A stretch of DNA of 64,000 nucleotides, from positions 1,054,001-1,118,000 of the forward strand of contig NC_015675.1 of NCBI RefSeq assembly GCF_000176035.2. The letters run 5' to 3'. Of this stretch, positions 31,336-40,569 are shown piece by piece. Positions within the stretch are counted from its first letter, which is position 1. Every line of letters starts with the position of its first letter. The translations under genes and the position numbers were made by a program. The notes beneath the pieces are model-generated. The model was not told the origin of the DNA and did not search any database. It saw only the letters and a program-made list of their open reading frames with translations. Origin of the DNA: Mesorhizobium opportunistum WSM2075 (GTDB lineage Bacteria; Pseudomonadota; Alphaproteobacteria; Rhizobiales; Rhizobiaceae).

Positions 31336-32406
31336 TTAAAGCCCCACGGCAGTGACGGTATAGCCAGCTTTGCGGAAATCCTCGACCAGTCCCTGCGGAC
31401 CGGGGAGATGCAGGGCGCCGACCGCCATGAACGCATTGCCCTTGGCCAGGATCGGCTCGGCGTGGTCGACCATCACCTTGTTGCGGCTGGTGATCATGGT
31501 TTCCTCGAAGGCGGCATAGCCTGAGGCGTCGTTCTGCTCCTCCGGCATGGCGGCGCGGAACAGCGGCCAGAACATGCCGGTGTCGCCACGCTGATAGAGC
31601 ACGATCATGGTTTCGTTGATGTCGTTGACCTTGTCGCCCAGCTTCAGCGTGTCGACCAGGCCTTTCATGTGAAAGGCGAGCGGCAAGGAAGCCATGGCGC
31701 GCAATTGGCTCTCGGCCGTTTCCAATCCCTCCACCGGCTTGCCGGCAGCCTTGGCGCTTTCGGCCAGCTTGACGTCGAGCACCGGCGCGCCGCCGGACTG
31801 GCGGGCGAGCTCGCAAGCCGGAAGCGCCATCATGGCCGACAGCATCCACGGCTTCATCTTGGCGACGGTGGCCGGCGGGATGCCGCGTGCGTCGAGCGCG
31901 GCGTTCATGGCGGCCGCTTCGTCCGGCTTCAGCAGGGACGACAGCGTCGTGGAGTCCGTGAACATCATCAGGTCCGGCTCCTTCAGCATCGCCGTCATCA
32001 TCTTCTGCTTGTCGAGCACGTCGGTGGTCTCGATAATGATGGTGCCGGCGGCGTCAAAAGCCTTCTGTGCGGCCGGCGGCAGCGTGGTGACGCGCGGATC
32101 GGTCATGTGCATGGTGCCGAACAGGAAGGATGGCTGTTCGCCCGGCTTCTCGAGCTTCCACAGCAGGCCCTTGCCGTTCGGCGTCGCGGTGGCTTCGGCC
32201 TCGATCTTCTGGTAGGCGGCCGGGTCATTCTTCTGCAGGGCCGACACCATGTCGGCGCCGGTGCAAGTCGGGATCTCGGCATGCGCCCTGCCGGCCGCGA
32301 ACAGCAGGACGGCGAGGAACGACAGGAAAAACAGGATGTTGAGCGCGACGAGCAGTTTCAGCGAGACGTGCGCTGCGCGGTCGGCGATGGCGATGACGCG
32401 TTTCAT
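31336..32406 (-). CDS. TraB/GumN family protein
   Basis: A 356-residue protein. An N-terminal membrane segment (LLVALNILFFLSFLAVLLFA) is followed by SFLFGTMHMTDPRVTTLP near 95, typical of TraB/GumN (TIKI-like) proteins, and the C-terminal FMAVGALHLPGPQGLVEDFR. In this fold the two GxxH motifs are thought to bind metal; protease activity is inferred by homology to TIKI. Start ATG 32406 was chosen. Its stop is 3 bases from the convergent DUF2867 stop. Confidence 0.85.
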   Translation of the reverse strand: MKRVIAIADRAAHVSLKLLVALNILFFLSFLAVLLFAAGRAHAEIPTCTGADMVSALQKNDPAAYQKIEAEATATPNGKGLLWKLEKPGEQPSFLFGTMHMTDPRVTTLPPAAQKAFDAAGTIIIETTDVLDKQKMMTAMLKEPDLMMFTDSTTLSSLLKPDEAAAMNAALDARGIPPATVAKMKPWMLSAMMALPACELARQSGGAPVLDVKLAESAKAAGKPVEGLETAESQLRAMASLPLAFHMKGLVDTLKLGDKVNDINETMIVLYQRGDTGMFWPLFRAAMPEEQNDASGYAAFEETMITSRNKVMVDHAEPILAKGNAFMAVGALHLPGPQGLVEDFRKAGYTVTAVGL

Positions 32407-32468
32407 GACACCGTTGGTAAGCGCAAAAAGCGGCAAAACGGTTAACTGGCACTGCAAAATTGAAGGGT

Positions 32469-33431
32469 TCACGCCCTAGGGTGCGCCGATTCGTAGATTT
32501 CCAGCAGCCTCGTCGTGTCGACGCCGGTGTAGATCTGCGTCGTCGACAGGCTGGCGTGGCCGAGCAGTTCCTGGATGGTGCGCAAATCGCCGCCGCGGCC
32601 GAGCAGGTGCGTGGCGAAGGAATGGCGCAGCGCGTGCGGCGTCGCGGTGTCCGGCAGGTTGAGCGCCGAGCGCAGCTTGGCCATGTCGCGCTGGATGATG
32701 GCCGGGTTGAGCGGGCCGCCGCGCGCACCGCGAAACAACAGCCCCTTCGGGTCGAGATGATGGGGGCAGAGCCGGCGGTATTCGGCAATTGCCCTGAGCG
32801 CCACCGGCAGCACCGGCACCAGCCGTGTCTTGCCGCCCTTGCCGGTAACACGCAGCACGGTGTCGGCTTCCGACGCCAGATCGGCGCCGGCGAGGCCAAG
32901 CGCTTCCGAAATGCGCAGGCCGGAGCCATAGAGCAGCGTCAGCACGGCGGCGTTGCGGGCGGCGATCCAAGGTTCTTCGGCAAGTTGGCCTTCCACCGAC
33001 ACCACATGTTTGGCATCGCTTGCCGTCAGCGGCTTGGGCAGGGATTTGGGCTGGCGCGGCGCACGCAAGGCTGCCGCCCCGGCGGCATTGGCGAGGCCAC
33101 GCCGTTCGAGGAACCGCAGCAGCGAGCGGATGCCGGCGAGACCCCGGCCAAGCGTGCGGGCGCCGGCGCCGGCGTTGCGGCGGGCGGCGAGAAAGCCGCG
33201 CAGGTCGGCCGGGCGCAGATTGGCAATGTCGGAAATGCCGGGCGATCCGCCGCAATGGCCGGTGAGGAAATGCAGGAACTGGCGGGTGTCGCGCTCATAG
33301 GCTTCCACCGTCTCGGGTGACAGCCGACGTTCTCGCGCGAGCATCTTCAGCCAGCCTTCGCGTGCTGCCTGCAGATCGGGTTTTGCCGGGATGAGGAATT
33401 CCTGCATGGTGTCGTTCCGGTTCGCTGCCAT
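32469..33431 (-). CDS. xerC: tyrosine recombinase XerC
   Basis: A 320-residue site-specific recombinase that, with XerD, resolves chromosome dimers at dif during division. Catalytic residues are all present: Arg173 (GSGLRISEA), Lys198 (TGKGGKTR), His266 and Arg269 (HALRH), His292 (LGHASL) and Tyr301 (TQIYT). The N-terminal SAM-like core-binding domain covers about 20-115. Length fits XerC. A second start (MQEFLIPAK) eight codons in is possible. Confidence 0.93.
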   Translation of the reverse strand: MAANRNDTMQEFLIPAKPDLQAAREGWLKMLARERRLSPETVEAYERDTRQFLHFLTGHCGGSPGISDIANLRPADLRGFLAARRNAGAGARTLGRGLAGIRSLLRFLERRGLANAAGAAALRAPRQPKSLPKPLTASDAKHVVSVEGQLAEEPWIAARNAAVLTLLYGSGLRISEALGLAGADLASEADTVLRVTGKGGKTRLVPVLPVALRAIAEYRRLCPHHLDPKGLLFRGARGGPLNPAIIQRDMAKLRSALNLPDTATPHALRHSFATHLLGRGGDLRTIQELLGHASLSTTQIYTGVDTTRLLEIYESAHPRA

Positions 33432-33642
33432 TTTCGGGCACCCGGGTTAGGAAGCGGTGAAGAGGCCGTCATTGAAATCGCAGCCCTGTGGGGCTAGGAG
33501 ACAGTCGATCGGTGGCAAATCCAAACCTTGGTGATTGGCTCCTGAACCGCCTTGCGTACTGGTCACCGTAACGGAATGGATCCTCGGGTCTGCGCAGTCG
33601 CTTCGCGCCTGCTCCGCCCGTGGATGACGAAAGTAAAGCGCC

Positions 33643-34242
33643 ATGAGCAAGCCGCAAAACCCCGTCCAGATGGCCGTGATCGGCGCCGCCCATGGCATCA
33701 AGGGCGAACTCAGGGTGAAGACCTTCACCGGCGAGCCGATGGCGCTGGCCGACTATGGGCCGCTCTATTCCCGGGACGGCCGTGCCTTCCAGATCATCGA
33801 CATCCGACCCGCCAACACGGTCGTCGTGGTACGTTTCAAGGGTGTCACCGACCGCAATACCGCCGAGGCGCTTGCGGGCACCGAACTGTTCGTCGACCGT
33901 TCGATGCTGCCCGACGACGGCGAGGAGGACGAATTCTACCATGCCGACCTGATCGGGCTGGAGGTCCGCGACGATACGGGTGCGGCGCTCGGCAAGGTGG
34001 TCGCGGTGCACAATTTCGGCGGCGGCGACATTCTCGATGTGACGCTGGGCGGCCGCAAGGGCGTGCTGATTCCGTTCACGCAGGCCGCCGTGCCGCAGGT
34101 GTCGATCGCCGAGGGTTTTGTCCGCATCGACCCGGCTGCGGCCGGGCTTGTCGAGGACGAGGATGGCGAGCCGCCGCGTGAAGAGGATTTCGACCCGAAG
34201 GGCCGGCCGCGCGGGCCGCGCGATGCCGGGGGCAACCGGTGA
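33643..34242 (+). CDS. rimM: 16S rRNA processing protein RimM
   Basis: Ribosome maturation factor of the 30S subunit. The 199-residue protein has an N-terminal RimM beta-barrel ([18 protein letters not shown]) and a C-terminal PRC-barrel ([11 protein letters not shown]), plus an acidic and basic tail. Its stop overlaps the trmD start (GTGA), the usual rimM-trmD arrangement, coupled to rplS nearby. In the 210 bases upstream I see only a degenerate hairpin repeat. Confidence 0.94.
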   Translation: MSKPQNPVQMAVIGAAHGIKGELRVKTFTGEPMALADYGPLYSRDGRAFQIIDIRPANTVVVVRFKGVTDRNTAEALAGTELFVDRSMLPDDGEEDEFYHADLIGLEVRDDTGAALGKVVAVHNFGGGDILDVTLGGRKGVLIPFTQAAVPQVSIAEGFVRIDPAAAGLVEDEDGEPPREEDFDPKGRPRGPRDAGGNR

Positions 34243-34937
34243 CGTTCAAGGCTTCGGTGCTGACGCTCTATCCCGAGATGTTCCCGGGCGCGCTCGGCCT
34301 GTCGCTGGCCGGGCGGGCGCTCGAGGCCGGCACCTGGTCGCTGGAAGCAATCCAGATCCGCGACTTCGCCACCGACAGGCATCGCACCGTCGACGACACG
34401 CCGGCCGGCGGCGGCGCCGGCATGGTGATGCGCGCCGATGTGCTCGCCAGGGCGATCGACCACGCCTCTCCTGAGGGCGATTTGCGTCCGCGCCTGCTGA
34501 TGAGCCCACGCGGAAAGCCGTTGACGCAGGCGCGCGTGCGCGAACTCGCCGCCGGGCCGGGAGCCGTCATCCTGTGCGGCCGCTTCGAAGGCGTCGACCA
34601 GCGAGTGATCGACGCGCGGGAATTGGAGGAAGTCTCGATCGGCGATTTCATCCTCTCAGGCGGCGAGCCTGCAGCACTTGTGCTGCTCGACGCGGTGGTG
34701 CGGCTGTTGCCCGGGGTCATGGGCAATGCGGTGTCGGGCGAAGAAGAGAGTTTTGAAAACGGCCTGCTCGAACACCCGCATTACACGCGGCCGCAGGAAT
34801 TCGAGGGTCGGGAGATCCCCGAAGTGCTGATTTCGGGCAATCACAAGAAGATCGCCGCTTGGCGGCGGGCGGAGTCCGAGAAACTGACGAAAGAACGCCG
34901 GCCGGATCTGTTCGGCGATCAGCCTTTGCTGAAATAG
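34239..34937 (+). CDS. trmD: tRNA (guanine-37-N1)-methyltransferase
   Basis: SpoU-like trefoil-knot methyltransferase that makes m1G37. The 232-residue protein starts at GTG 34239 ([17 protein letters not shown]). It has [11 protein letters not shown], the knot motif [19 protein letters not shown] and [12 protein letters not shown]. It overlaps the convergent TauE gene by 19 bases, so both transcripts should read into each other. Confidence 0.96.
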   Translation: MTFKASVLTLYPEMFPGALGLSLAGRALEAGTWSLEAIQIRDFATDRHRTVDDTPAGGGAGMVMRADVLARAIDHASPEGDLRPRLLMSPRGKPLTQARVRELAAGPGAVILCGRFEGVDQRVIDARELEEVSIGDFILSGGEPAALVLLDAVVRLLPGVMGNAVSGEEESFENGLLEHPHYTRPQEFEGREIPEVLISGNHKKIAAWRRAESEKLTKERRPDLFGDQPLLK

Positions 34938-35671
34938 TAGAAGGCTAGGAACAGGCCGACCGCGATGACGAAGCCGCGCACCACGTTCTGCGGCACGCGC
35001 TTGGCGATCCACACGCCGGCATAGCCGCCGAGCGCCCCGCCGGGGATCATGACGATCGCCTGCGGCCAGGCGACGACGCCGCCCGAGACGAAGACGACGA
35101 TGGCGACCGCCGCGATGACCACGGCCAGCATGTTCTTCAGCGCGTTCAGCCGGTGGTAGTCGCCGGCCTGAGTCAGGCCGAGCGTCGCCAGCATCATCAC
35201 GCCCATGCCGGCGCCGAAGAAGCCGCCATAAATGGCGGTGGCGAACTGCGCCAGCGAACCGGCAAGTGAGCCGACGGCCGCCTCATGCCCTGGTTTCGGT
35301 GCCGGCTTCAGCCAAGGCCCGGCGGCGAAAAGCGCCGTCGCCGCCAGCAGCAGCCACGGCACCATGGCGCGGAAGGACGGGTTGGACAGCGCCAGAAGGA
35401 TGAAGGCGCCGGCCAATGCGCCGGCAGCCGAGATCAGGCACAGCAGCAGGGCACCGCGCCAGAAATGCTTGATGTCGGTCCAATAGGCGAGCGTCGAAGT
35501 GATATAGCCTGGAAATTGCGTGACCGAGGAGGTCGCGTTGGCGACGATCGGCGGCACGCCGACCAATGTCATGGCGCCGAAGGTGATGAAGGTGCCGCCG
35601 CCGGCGACCGCGTTGGCGGCGCCTGACAGGAAGCCCGCCAGGAAAAGCAGGGTGGCGTCGAGAACAGACAT
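34919..35671 (-). CDS. sulfite exporter TauE/SafE family permease
   Basis: A 250-residue protein with about seven hydrophobic helices. The N-terminal [20 protein letters not shown] and its echo [16 protein letters not shown] are the duplicated glycine-rich motif of TauE/SafE anion exporters. Substrate is probably a sulfur-oxoanion or similar, by family only. Convergent with and overlapping trmD. Confidence 0.88.
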   Translation of the reverse strand: MSVLDATLLFLAGFLSGAANAVAGGGTFITFGAMTLVGVPPIVANATSSVTQFPGYITSTLAYWTDIKHFWRGALLLCLISAAGALAGAFILLALSNPSFRAMVPWLLLAATALFAAGPWLKPAPKPGHEAAVGSLAGSLAQFATAIYGGFFGAGMGVMMLATLGLTQAGDYHRLNALKNMLAVVIAAVAIVVFVSGGVVAWPQAIVMIPGGALGGYAGVWIAKRVPQNVVRGFVIAVGLFLAFYYFSKG

Positions 35672-35689
35672 GGAATGCCGCCGTGGAAA

Positions 35690-35999
35690 ACTGTGTTATG
35701 TCAGGCTTAGAAAGCCCCGGTGACCAGCGCAACCCGGCACGAACGGTATTACAATGGGGCCATGCCGGCAAAAAAGTCTCTGGCGCGGGCGTGACAAAGT
35801 GCTGAAATAGCTGTATGTGCCCGCCCGTACCGGCAAGAAAAATCTGCCGGGCCCGTCAACAATGACGGTGTAGTCGCCCCTGTCCGATGTCTGAAGATGG
35901 ATGTCTTCTCGACAAAGGACATAGCCGAGCGGTCATTGGAACTGCAAGGCGAGTGTCGGACGCTCTGACTGTCGGAAGAACAAGAAGTGGATTATTGAG
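35690..35999 (+). other. rplS leader and upstream region
   Basis: About 310 bases between tauE and rplS without a gene. Near the start codon a stem is visible: GTCCGA at about 35882 pairs with TCGGAC at about 35955, with an inner hairpin GAAGATGGATGTCTTC. It may be a structured 5' leader for autoregulation by L19 (inference). Weak or no SD is seen just before ATG 36000 (TGGATTATTGAG). Confidence 0.45.
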
Positions 36000-36551
36000 A
36001 TGGATCTCATCCGTCAGCTCGAGGCCGAACAGGCCGCCAAGATCGAAGCCAAGCGCAAGCTTCCCGAGTTCCAGCCCGGCGACACCGTGCGCGTCCAGGT
36101 CCGCGTGACCGAAGGCACCCGCACCCGCGTCCAGGCCTATGAGGGCGTCGTCATCGCCCGCGCAGGTTCCGGTTTCCAGGAAAATTTCACCGTCCGCAAG
36201 ATCTCCTACGGCGAAGGCGTCGAGCGCGTGTTCCCGGTCTACTCGCCGATGGTCGAGGGCGTCGAGATCGTGCGTCGCGGCAAGGTGCGTCGCGCCAAGC
36301 TCTATTACCTGCGCGACCGTCGCGGCAAGTCGGCCCGTATTTCGGAAAACACCGGCGTGCGCGCCCGCAAGCTCAACGATGAAGAGCGCGATGCGCTGAA
36401 CGCCGAGAAGGCCCGCATCGAGGCCGAGAAGGTCGCCGCTGCCCAGGCGCTGGCCGCCGAGACTGCCGCCAAGGAAGCCGCCGAGAAGAAGGCAGCCGCC
36501 GAGGCCGAGGCAGCAGCCAAGGCCGCCGCGGAAGCGACCCCGGCCGAATAA
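36000..36551 (+). CDS. rplS: 50S ribosomal protein L19 with C-terminal extension
   Basis: Large-subunit protein at the subunit interface. The first 115 or so residues are a standard L19 ([44 protein letters not shown]). The last 65 residues are an Ala/Glu/Lys-rich helix ([19 protein letters not shown]...) typical of longer rhizobial L19 proteins and likely a coiled or flexible tail. 183 residues in all. Followed by a strong terminator. Confidence 0.95.
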   Translation: MDLIRQLEAEQAAKIEAKRKLPEFQPGDTVRVQVRVTEGTRTRVQAYEGVVIARAGSGFQENFTVRKISYGEGVERVFPVYSPMVEGVEIVRRGKVRRAKLYYLRDRRGKSARISENTGVRARKLNDEERDALNAEKARIEAEKVAAAQALAAETAAKEAAEKKAAAEAEAAAKAAAEATPAE

Positions 36552-36572
36552 GGGTTTCGGAAAGTACATTCG

Positions 36573-36599
36573 AAAAGGCGGCTTCGGCCGCCTTTTTTC
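36573..36599 (+). terminator. rho-independent terminator after rplS
   Basis: AAAGGCGGC-TTCG-GCCGCCTTT stem-loop running into TTTTTTCG, 22 bases after the rplS stop. Confidence 0.88.
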
Positions 36600-36679
36600 G
36601 TTTCACCAGACCGTGAACGCTTTCGGCCCCGGAAATCGGATGCGGGGCGTTGACGGCATATTATCTTGTGTACTAAACA

Positions 36680-36693
36680 ATCGTGCGCACGAT
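36680..36693. promoter_or_regulatory. candidate OhrR operator
   Basis: A perfect 14-base palindrome ATCGTGCGCACGAT inside the wider AACAATCGTGCGCACGATAATT, 15 bases before the ohr ATG at 36709. The adjacent MarR-family gene is the natural candidate regulator. Confidence 0.55.
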
Positions 36694-36708
36694 AATTGGA
36701 GATTTGAT

Positions 36709-37122
36709 ATGGCACTCTATACGGCACAGGCTCACGTCACCGGCGGCCGCGCCGGCCATGGCGAGACCAGCGACGGCCTGCTCAAGGTCGATCTGGCAAT
36801 GCCCAAGGAGCTCGGCGGGCCGGGTGGCGCCACCAATCCCGAGCAGCTTTTCGCCGTCGGCTACGCCGCCTGCTTCGAAAGCGCCGTCCGCTTCATCGCG
36901 CGTAAGCAGAAGCTGCCGCTCGAGGATGCCGCGATAACCTCTACCGTCAGCCTTCTTCCCAATGGCGAAGGCTTCAAGCTCGGCGTCGCGCTCGCGGTGA
37001 AGACGAAAGGCCTTGATCAGGCGGCGGCGGAAGCGCTTGTATCGGAGGCGCATAATGTTTGCCCCTATTCGAATGCCATCAAGGGCAACATCGACGTAGC
37101 GCTTTCGGTAAGGGCGGTATGA
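36709..37122 (+). CDS. ohr: organic hydroperoxide resistance peroxidase Ohr
   Basis: Thiol peroxidase that reduces organic hydroperoxides in the cytoplasm. The 137-residue Ohr-type OsmC fold has the catalytic pair Cys55 (YAACFESAV) and Cys118 (HNVCPYSNAIKGN). The start MALYTAQAHVTGGRAGHGET is family-typical. The stop overlaps ohrR (ATGA). Probably induced by peroxide through the palindrome just upstream. Confidence 0.94.
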   Translation: MALYTAQAHVTGGRAGHGETSDGLLKVDLAMPKELGGPGGATNPEQLFAVGYAACFESAVRFIARKQKLPLEDAAITSTVSLLPNGEGFKLGVALAVKTKGLDQAAAEALVSEAHNVCPYSNAIKGNIDVALSVRAV

Positions 37123-37655
37123 CGGGAAAGACCACAAGAGGTGCCAGCGACGTCCCGGCGGAGGCCGCCGGGACGTTTCCCGTGCCGCGGCTCGACCAGC
37201 AGCTCTGTTTCGCGCTCTATTCGGCGAGCGGGCTGATGACCAAGGTCTATCGGCCGCTGCTCGAGCCGCTTGGTCTGACCTATCCGCAATATCTGGTGAT
37301 GCTGGCGCTGTGGGAGCGCACGCCAAGCACGATTGGTGAGCTGGGCGTGGCGCTGGGCCTGGATTCGGCCACGCTGACGCCGCTGATCAAGCGGATGGAA
37401 GCAGGCGGTCTCGTCACTCGCCGGCGCGACGCCGCGGACGAGCGCCGCGTGCTGGTGGAACCGACGGCCAAGGGCCAGGCGTTGCGCGCGCGCATGAAGG
37501 ACGTGTCCACCGCATTGGCTTGCGCCGTGCCGCTGGAGCCGGGCGACGTGAAAGCCTTGCACGCGACACTCACCCGCCTCGTTTCAAGCATGCGCGGCGC
37601 CATCGCCGATGACCGGCCGGCGGACGCGGAAGCGTTGACCCCTGACTCGGTGTAG
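37119..37655 (+). CDS. ohrR: MarR-family organic peroxide sensor OhrR
   Basis: A 178-residue winged-helix repressor. The peroxide-sensing Cys30 lies in RLDQQLCFALYSASGLM, the OhrR hallmark, and the wing region RRRDAADERRVLVEPT follows. ATG 37119 overlaps the ohr stop, so repressor and target are coupled. The extra N-terminal 20 residues and Ala-rich tail are longer than usual (about 150). Self-regulation via the upstream palindrome is likely. Confidence 0.9.
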   Translation: MTGKTTRGASDVPAEAAGTFPVPRLDQQLCFALYSASGLMTKVYRPLLEPLGLTYPQYLVMLALWERTPSTIGELGVALGLDSATLTPLIKRMEAGGLVTRRRDAADERRVLVEPTAKGQALRARMKDVSTALACAVPLEPGDVKALHATLTRLVSSMRGAIADDRPADAEALTPDSV

Positions 37656-37832
37656 CCGATCACCCCGAAATTCCCGGCCCGAAATTCATCGATTGAGGGC
37701 ATCGGAATCCCTTTTCGCCTGCACCGACGCAGCGGACCGTCTTGCGTGGCGCTTGCGGCAAGCTAAAGTCGGCGCGGATTTTCCTGCAAGCCCGGCCGAT
37801 GTCCGGGCGCTTTCAATTTTCGGGAGTGTGTC

Positions 37833-38630
37833 ATGATCAAATCGAAACTGCTGCTGGCCGGCCTGCTTGCCCTCATCCTGACGCCCGTTGCCGCCCTCGC
37901 GCAGGCGCTGCCCGATCTCGGCGGCAAGAAGGTAGTGGTGGTGACCGAGAACGCCTATCCGCCGCTGCAATTCATCGATGCCAAGACCGGCAAGCAGATC
38001 GGCTGGGAATATGACGCGATGGACGAAATCGCCAAGCGGCTCAATTTCAAGGTCGAATACCAGAACACCTCCTGGGATGCGATGATCCAGGCGGTTTCCG
38101 ACAACCAGTACAACATCGGCATGACCGGCATCACCATCAAGGACGACCGCAAGCAGAAGGTCGATTTCTCCGACCCCTATATGCGCTCGGAACAGTTCAT
38201 GCTGGTGCGTGGCGATGAGAGCCGCTTCACCGATGCCAAGACCTTCGGCGCCTTCAAGGACGGGCTGATCGGCGCGCAGGCCGGCACCACGCCCTTCTAC
38301 ACCGCCGTCTACAGCGTGCTCGATGGCAACGAGCAGAACCCGCGCATCAAGCTGTTCGAGACCTTCGGCGCCACGGTGCAGGCGTTGAAGTCCGGCGACG
38401 TCGACGTGGTGCTGACCGACGGCACCGCCGGCAAGGGCTATGTCGATGCTTCCGAGGGCAAGCTGAAGCTGATCGGCGGCCCGCTCGGCACCGAGGATTT
38501 CGGATTCATCTTCCCGAAGGGGTCCGACCTGGTGAAGCCGGTCAACGCAGCGATCGCGGCGCTGAAGGCGGATGGGACCTTCGATGCGCTCAACAAGAAG
38601 TGGTTCCTTGACTACAAGATGGGGCAGTGA
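37833..38630 (+). CDS. amino-acid ABC transporter substrate-binding protein
   Basis: A 265-residue periplasmic solute-binding protein of the polar amino-acid family 3. The signal peptide is LLLAGLLALILTPVAALAQA. The opening VVVTENAYPPLQFIDAKTGK, the mid-domain GMTGITIKDDRKQKVDFSDPY and DFGFIFPKGSDLV are typical. It is followed after a repeat by its permease. I see no ATP-binding gene nearby. Confidence 0.92.
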   Translation: MIKSKLLLAGLLALILTPVAALAQALPDLGGKKVVVVTENAYPPLQFIDAKTGKQIGWEYDAMDEIAKRLNFKVEYQNTSWDAMIQAVSDNQYNIGMTGITIKDDRKQKVDFSDPYMRSEQFMLVRGDESRFTDAKTFGAFKDGLIGAQAGTTPFYTAVYSVLDGNEQNPRIKLFETFGATVQALKSGDVDVVLTDGTAGKGYVDASEGKLKLIGGPLGTEDFGFIFPKGSDLVKPVNAAIAALKADGTFDALNKKWFLDYKMGQ

Positions 38631-38654
38631 TTTCCCGCTGACTTTGCGCTTGAA

Positions 38655-38814
38655 CGCCCCCCTCTGCCCTGCCGGGCATCTCCCCCTCAAGGAGGGAGAT
38701 CGGATGTCTTTTCCGATTTCGCTAATCAGCAATGTTGTAAGAAGAGTACCGCCGACGAGGCTGCCAATCTCCCCCCTTGAGGGGGAGATGTCCGGCAGGA
38801 CAGAGGGGGGCGCC
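38655..38814. repeat. palindromic intergenic repeat, family A copy 2
   Basis: Same arms as 3316-3476 (CGCCCCCCTCTGCCCTGCCG and complement) with a different centre. It stands between the binding-protein and permease genes. Confidence 0.9.
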
Positions 38815-38858
38815 TTGGCACCTGACCTTCGCGATATCTGCCTTGTCAGCATTGCCTG

Positions 38859-39668
38859 ATGGCACCTCTGTCCTCCTCCAAGCCCGACTTCCCCTGGTGG
38901 CTTGCGGTTGCCGCAGCACTGGCCCTGGCGGCGGCCTTGTTCATCGCCACCAGCAACCTTTATGCCCAGGTCTTCGCCACGGTCGCCAAGGGCATCGGCG
39001 TCACCGTCTTCGTCACCGTTGTCGCCTTTTCGCTGGCGTCCGCCATTGGTCTCGGTATTGCGCTGATGGGATTGTCGGGCTCGCGCTGGCTAAGGCAGAT
39101 CGCCCGCTTCTATGTCGAGATCATCCGCGGCGTGCCGATCCTGGTGCTTTTGTTCTGGATCGCCTTCGCCGGCGCGCCGGCCTTCGTCGCGGCCTGGAAC
39201 GCGCTGACCGCGCCGCTGCAGAATGCCGGCCTGTTCGGCGAGCTTCTGGTGCGCGACGTGTCGCTTTTGTGGCGCGCAGTCATGGCGCTGACCATCGGCT
39301 ACTCGGCTTTTATCTCGGAGGTTTTCCGCGCCGGTATCCAGGCTGTCGAAAAAGGCCAGATCGAGGCGGCGAAGGCGCTCGGGCTGAGCCGCGCGCAACG
39401 CTTCCGGCTGATCGTGTTCCCGCAGGCAATCCGCACCATCCTGCCGCCGCTGGGCAATGATTTCGTCGCCCTGGTCAAGGATTCCTCACTGGTCTCGGTG
39501 CTCGGCGTCGCCGATATCACCCAGATGGGCAAGGTCTATGCCGCCGGCTCCTTTCGCTTCTTCGAGACCTATTCGATAACAGCCTACATCTATCTCATCC
39601 TGACCGTCGGCCTGTCGCTGGCGCTGAGGGCGCTGGAGCGGCGGCTGCGTCGCCAGCACGAGGAATAG
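38859..39668 (+). CDS. amino-acid ABC transporter permease
   Basis: A 269-residue membrane permease with five or more helices. The EAA loop is IEAAKALGLSRAQRFRLIVF, and FYVEIIRGVPILVLLFW is the polar amino-acid family signature. Works with the preceding binding protein; needs an ATPase not found in this window. No gene downstream encodes one: the next gene is a methyltransferase. Confidence 0.92.
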   Translation: MAPLSSSKPDFPWWLAVAAALALAAALFIATSNLYAQVFATVAKGIGVTVFVTVVAFSLASAIGLGIALMGLSGSRWLRQIARFYVEIIRGVPILVLLFWIAFAGAPAFVAAWNALTAPLQNAGLFGELLVRDVSLLWRAVMALTIGYSAFISEVFRAGIQAVEKGQIEAAKALGLSRAQRFRLIVFPQAIRTILPPLGNDFVALVKDSSLVSVLGVADITQMGKVYAAGSFRFFETYSITAYIYLILTVGLSLALRALERRLRRQHEE

Positions 39669-39723
39669 TTTTTGGACAAGGACGGCGTTACGATCATCCC
39701 GACATATCTGGTTGGGAGGTTTC

Positions 39724-40359
39724 ATGATCGTCGACAAGGCCAATGCCGCGCTGGATTCCGTCTACGGCGCCGACACGCCGGAAGCGCTTGAAGAGGCCTA
39801 CGCCGCATGGGCCGCGACCTATGACAGCGAAACCGCCTCGCTCGGCTACCTGCTGCCGTTCCTGATCACCGCCTGGGTGGCGCGCCACGTGCCGGCGGGT
39901 GAAGGGCCGCTGCTCGACGCCGGCTGCGGCACCGGCTTGTCGGGGCCGTCGCTGAAGGCGTTGGGTTACGGCGACATTGCCGGGCTCGATCTCTCGGACG
40001 ACATGCTGAAGATCGCCGGCAGCCGCAACGCCTATGGCGAGCTGAAGCAGGCGATGCTTGGCGGGCCGTTGCCATGGCCGGACGGGTATTTCCGCGCCTT
40101 CTTCTCGACTGGCGTCTTCACCATCAGCCACGCGCCGGCCTCGGGCCTGCACGAGCTGGTGCGTATCACCAGAAAGGGCGGCCACGCCATCTTCACCGTG
40201 CGCGACCAGGTGTTCGAAAACGGCGGTTTTCAGGCGGCGTTCGATGAGCTGGAGCGGACAAGGAAATGGCGGCCTGTGGAGCAAAGCCCGTGGTTTCGCT
40301 GTTACGCGATCGCTGAGCCGGATGCGCTGGTGAAGACGTTTGTGTTCGAGGTGCTGTGA
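39724..40359 (+). CDS. class I SAM-dependent methyltransferase
   Basis: A 211-residue methyltransferase with motif I LLDAGCGTGLSGPSL near 64, motif II GLDLSDDMLKIA and a TRKGGHAIFTVRDQVFENGG segment. It resembles Williams-Beuren (WBSCR27)-like small methyltransferases. GGGAGG lies just before ATG 39724; the frame also opens with TTG at 39712. Substrate unknown. Confidence 0.87.
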   Translation: MIVDKANAALDSVYGADTPEALEEAYAAWAATYDSETASLGYLLPFLITAWVARHVPAGEGPLLDAGCGTGLSGPSLKALGYGDIAGLDLSDDMLKIAGSRNAYGELKQAMLGGPLPWPDGYFRAFFSTGVFTISHAPASGLHELVRITRKGGHAIFTVRDQVFENGGFQAAFDELERTRKWRPVEQSPWFRCYAIAEPDALVKTFVFEVL

Positions 40360-40369
40360 GCTGCGAGTT

Positions 40370-40521
40370 CTTCCTTCCCCCTTGTGGGGGAAGGTGGCCT
40401 CGCGAAGCGAGGTCGGATGAGGGGGTGTTTCCAGCTTGGCAAAGACGGAGATCCTTCGCGCACCCCTCAACCGTCTCGGCGCTGCGCGGCGATCCACCTT
40501 CTCTCACAAGGGGAGAAGGGA
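40370..40521. repeat. palindromic repeat, family B copy 2 (inverted)
   Basis: Reverse-complement version of the element at 6983-7138: CCTCGCGAAGCGAGG hairpin first, GGCGCTGCGCGGCG later, same outer CTTCCCCC and GGGGAGAAG ends. Confidence 0.88.
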
Positions 40522-40569
40522 AAGCCGCGCCGCGCCACGCCGCAATTGCCGAAAAGCCAAAACATTGAT

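Noticed and set aside
33447..33728. A 93-codon minus-strand frame overlapping the rimM start
   Set aside because: Mostly antisense to rimM; the tail reads naturally (LDLPPIDCLLAPQGC) but there is no start site or family hint.
35672..35999. tRNA or other known RNA gene before rplS
   Set aside because: No cloverleaf or known riboswitch core could be folded by eye; only a leader stem is supported.
38655..38814. Insertion sequence at the family A repeats
   Set aside because: Elements are about 160 bases with no transposase frame; they fit non-autonomous intergenic repeats.
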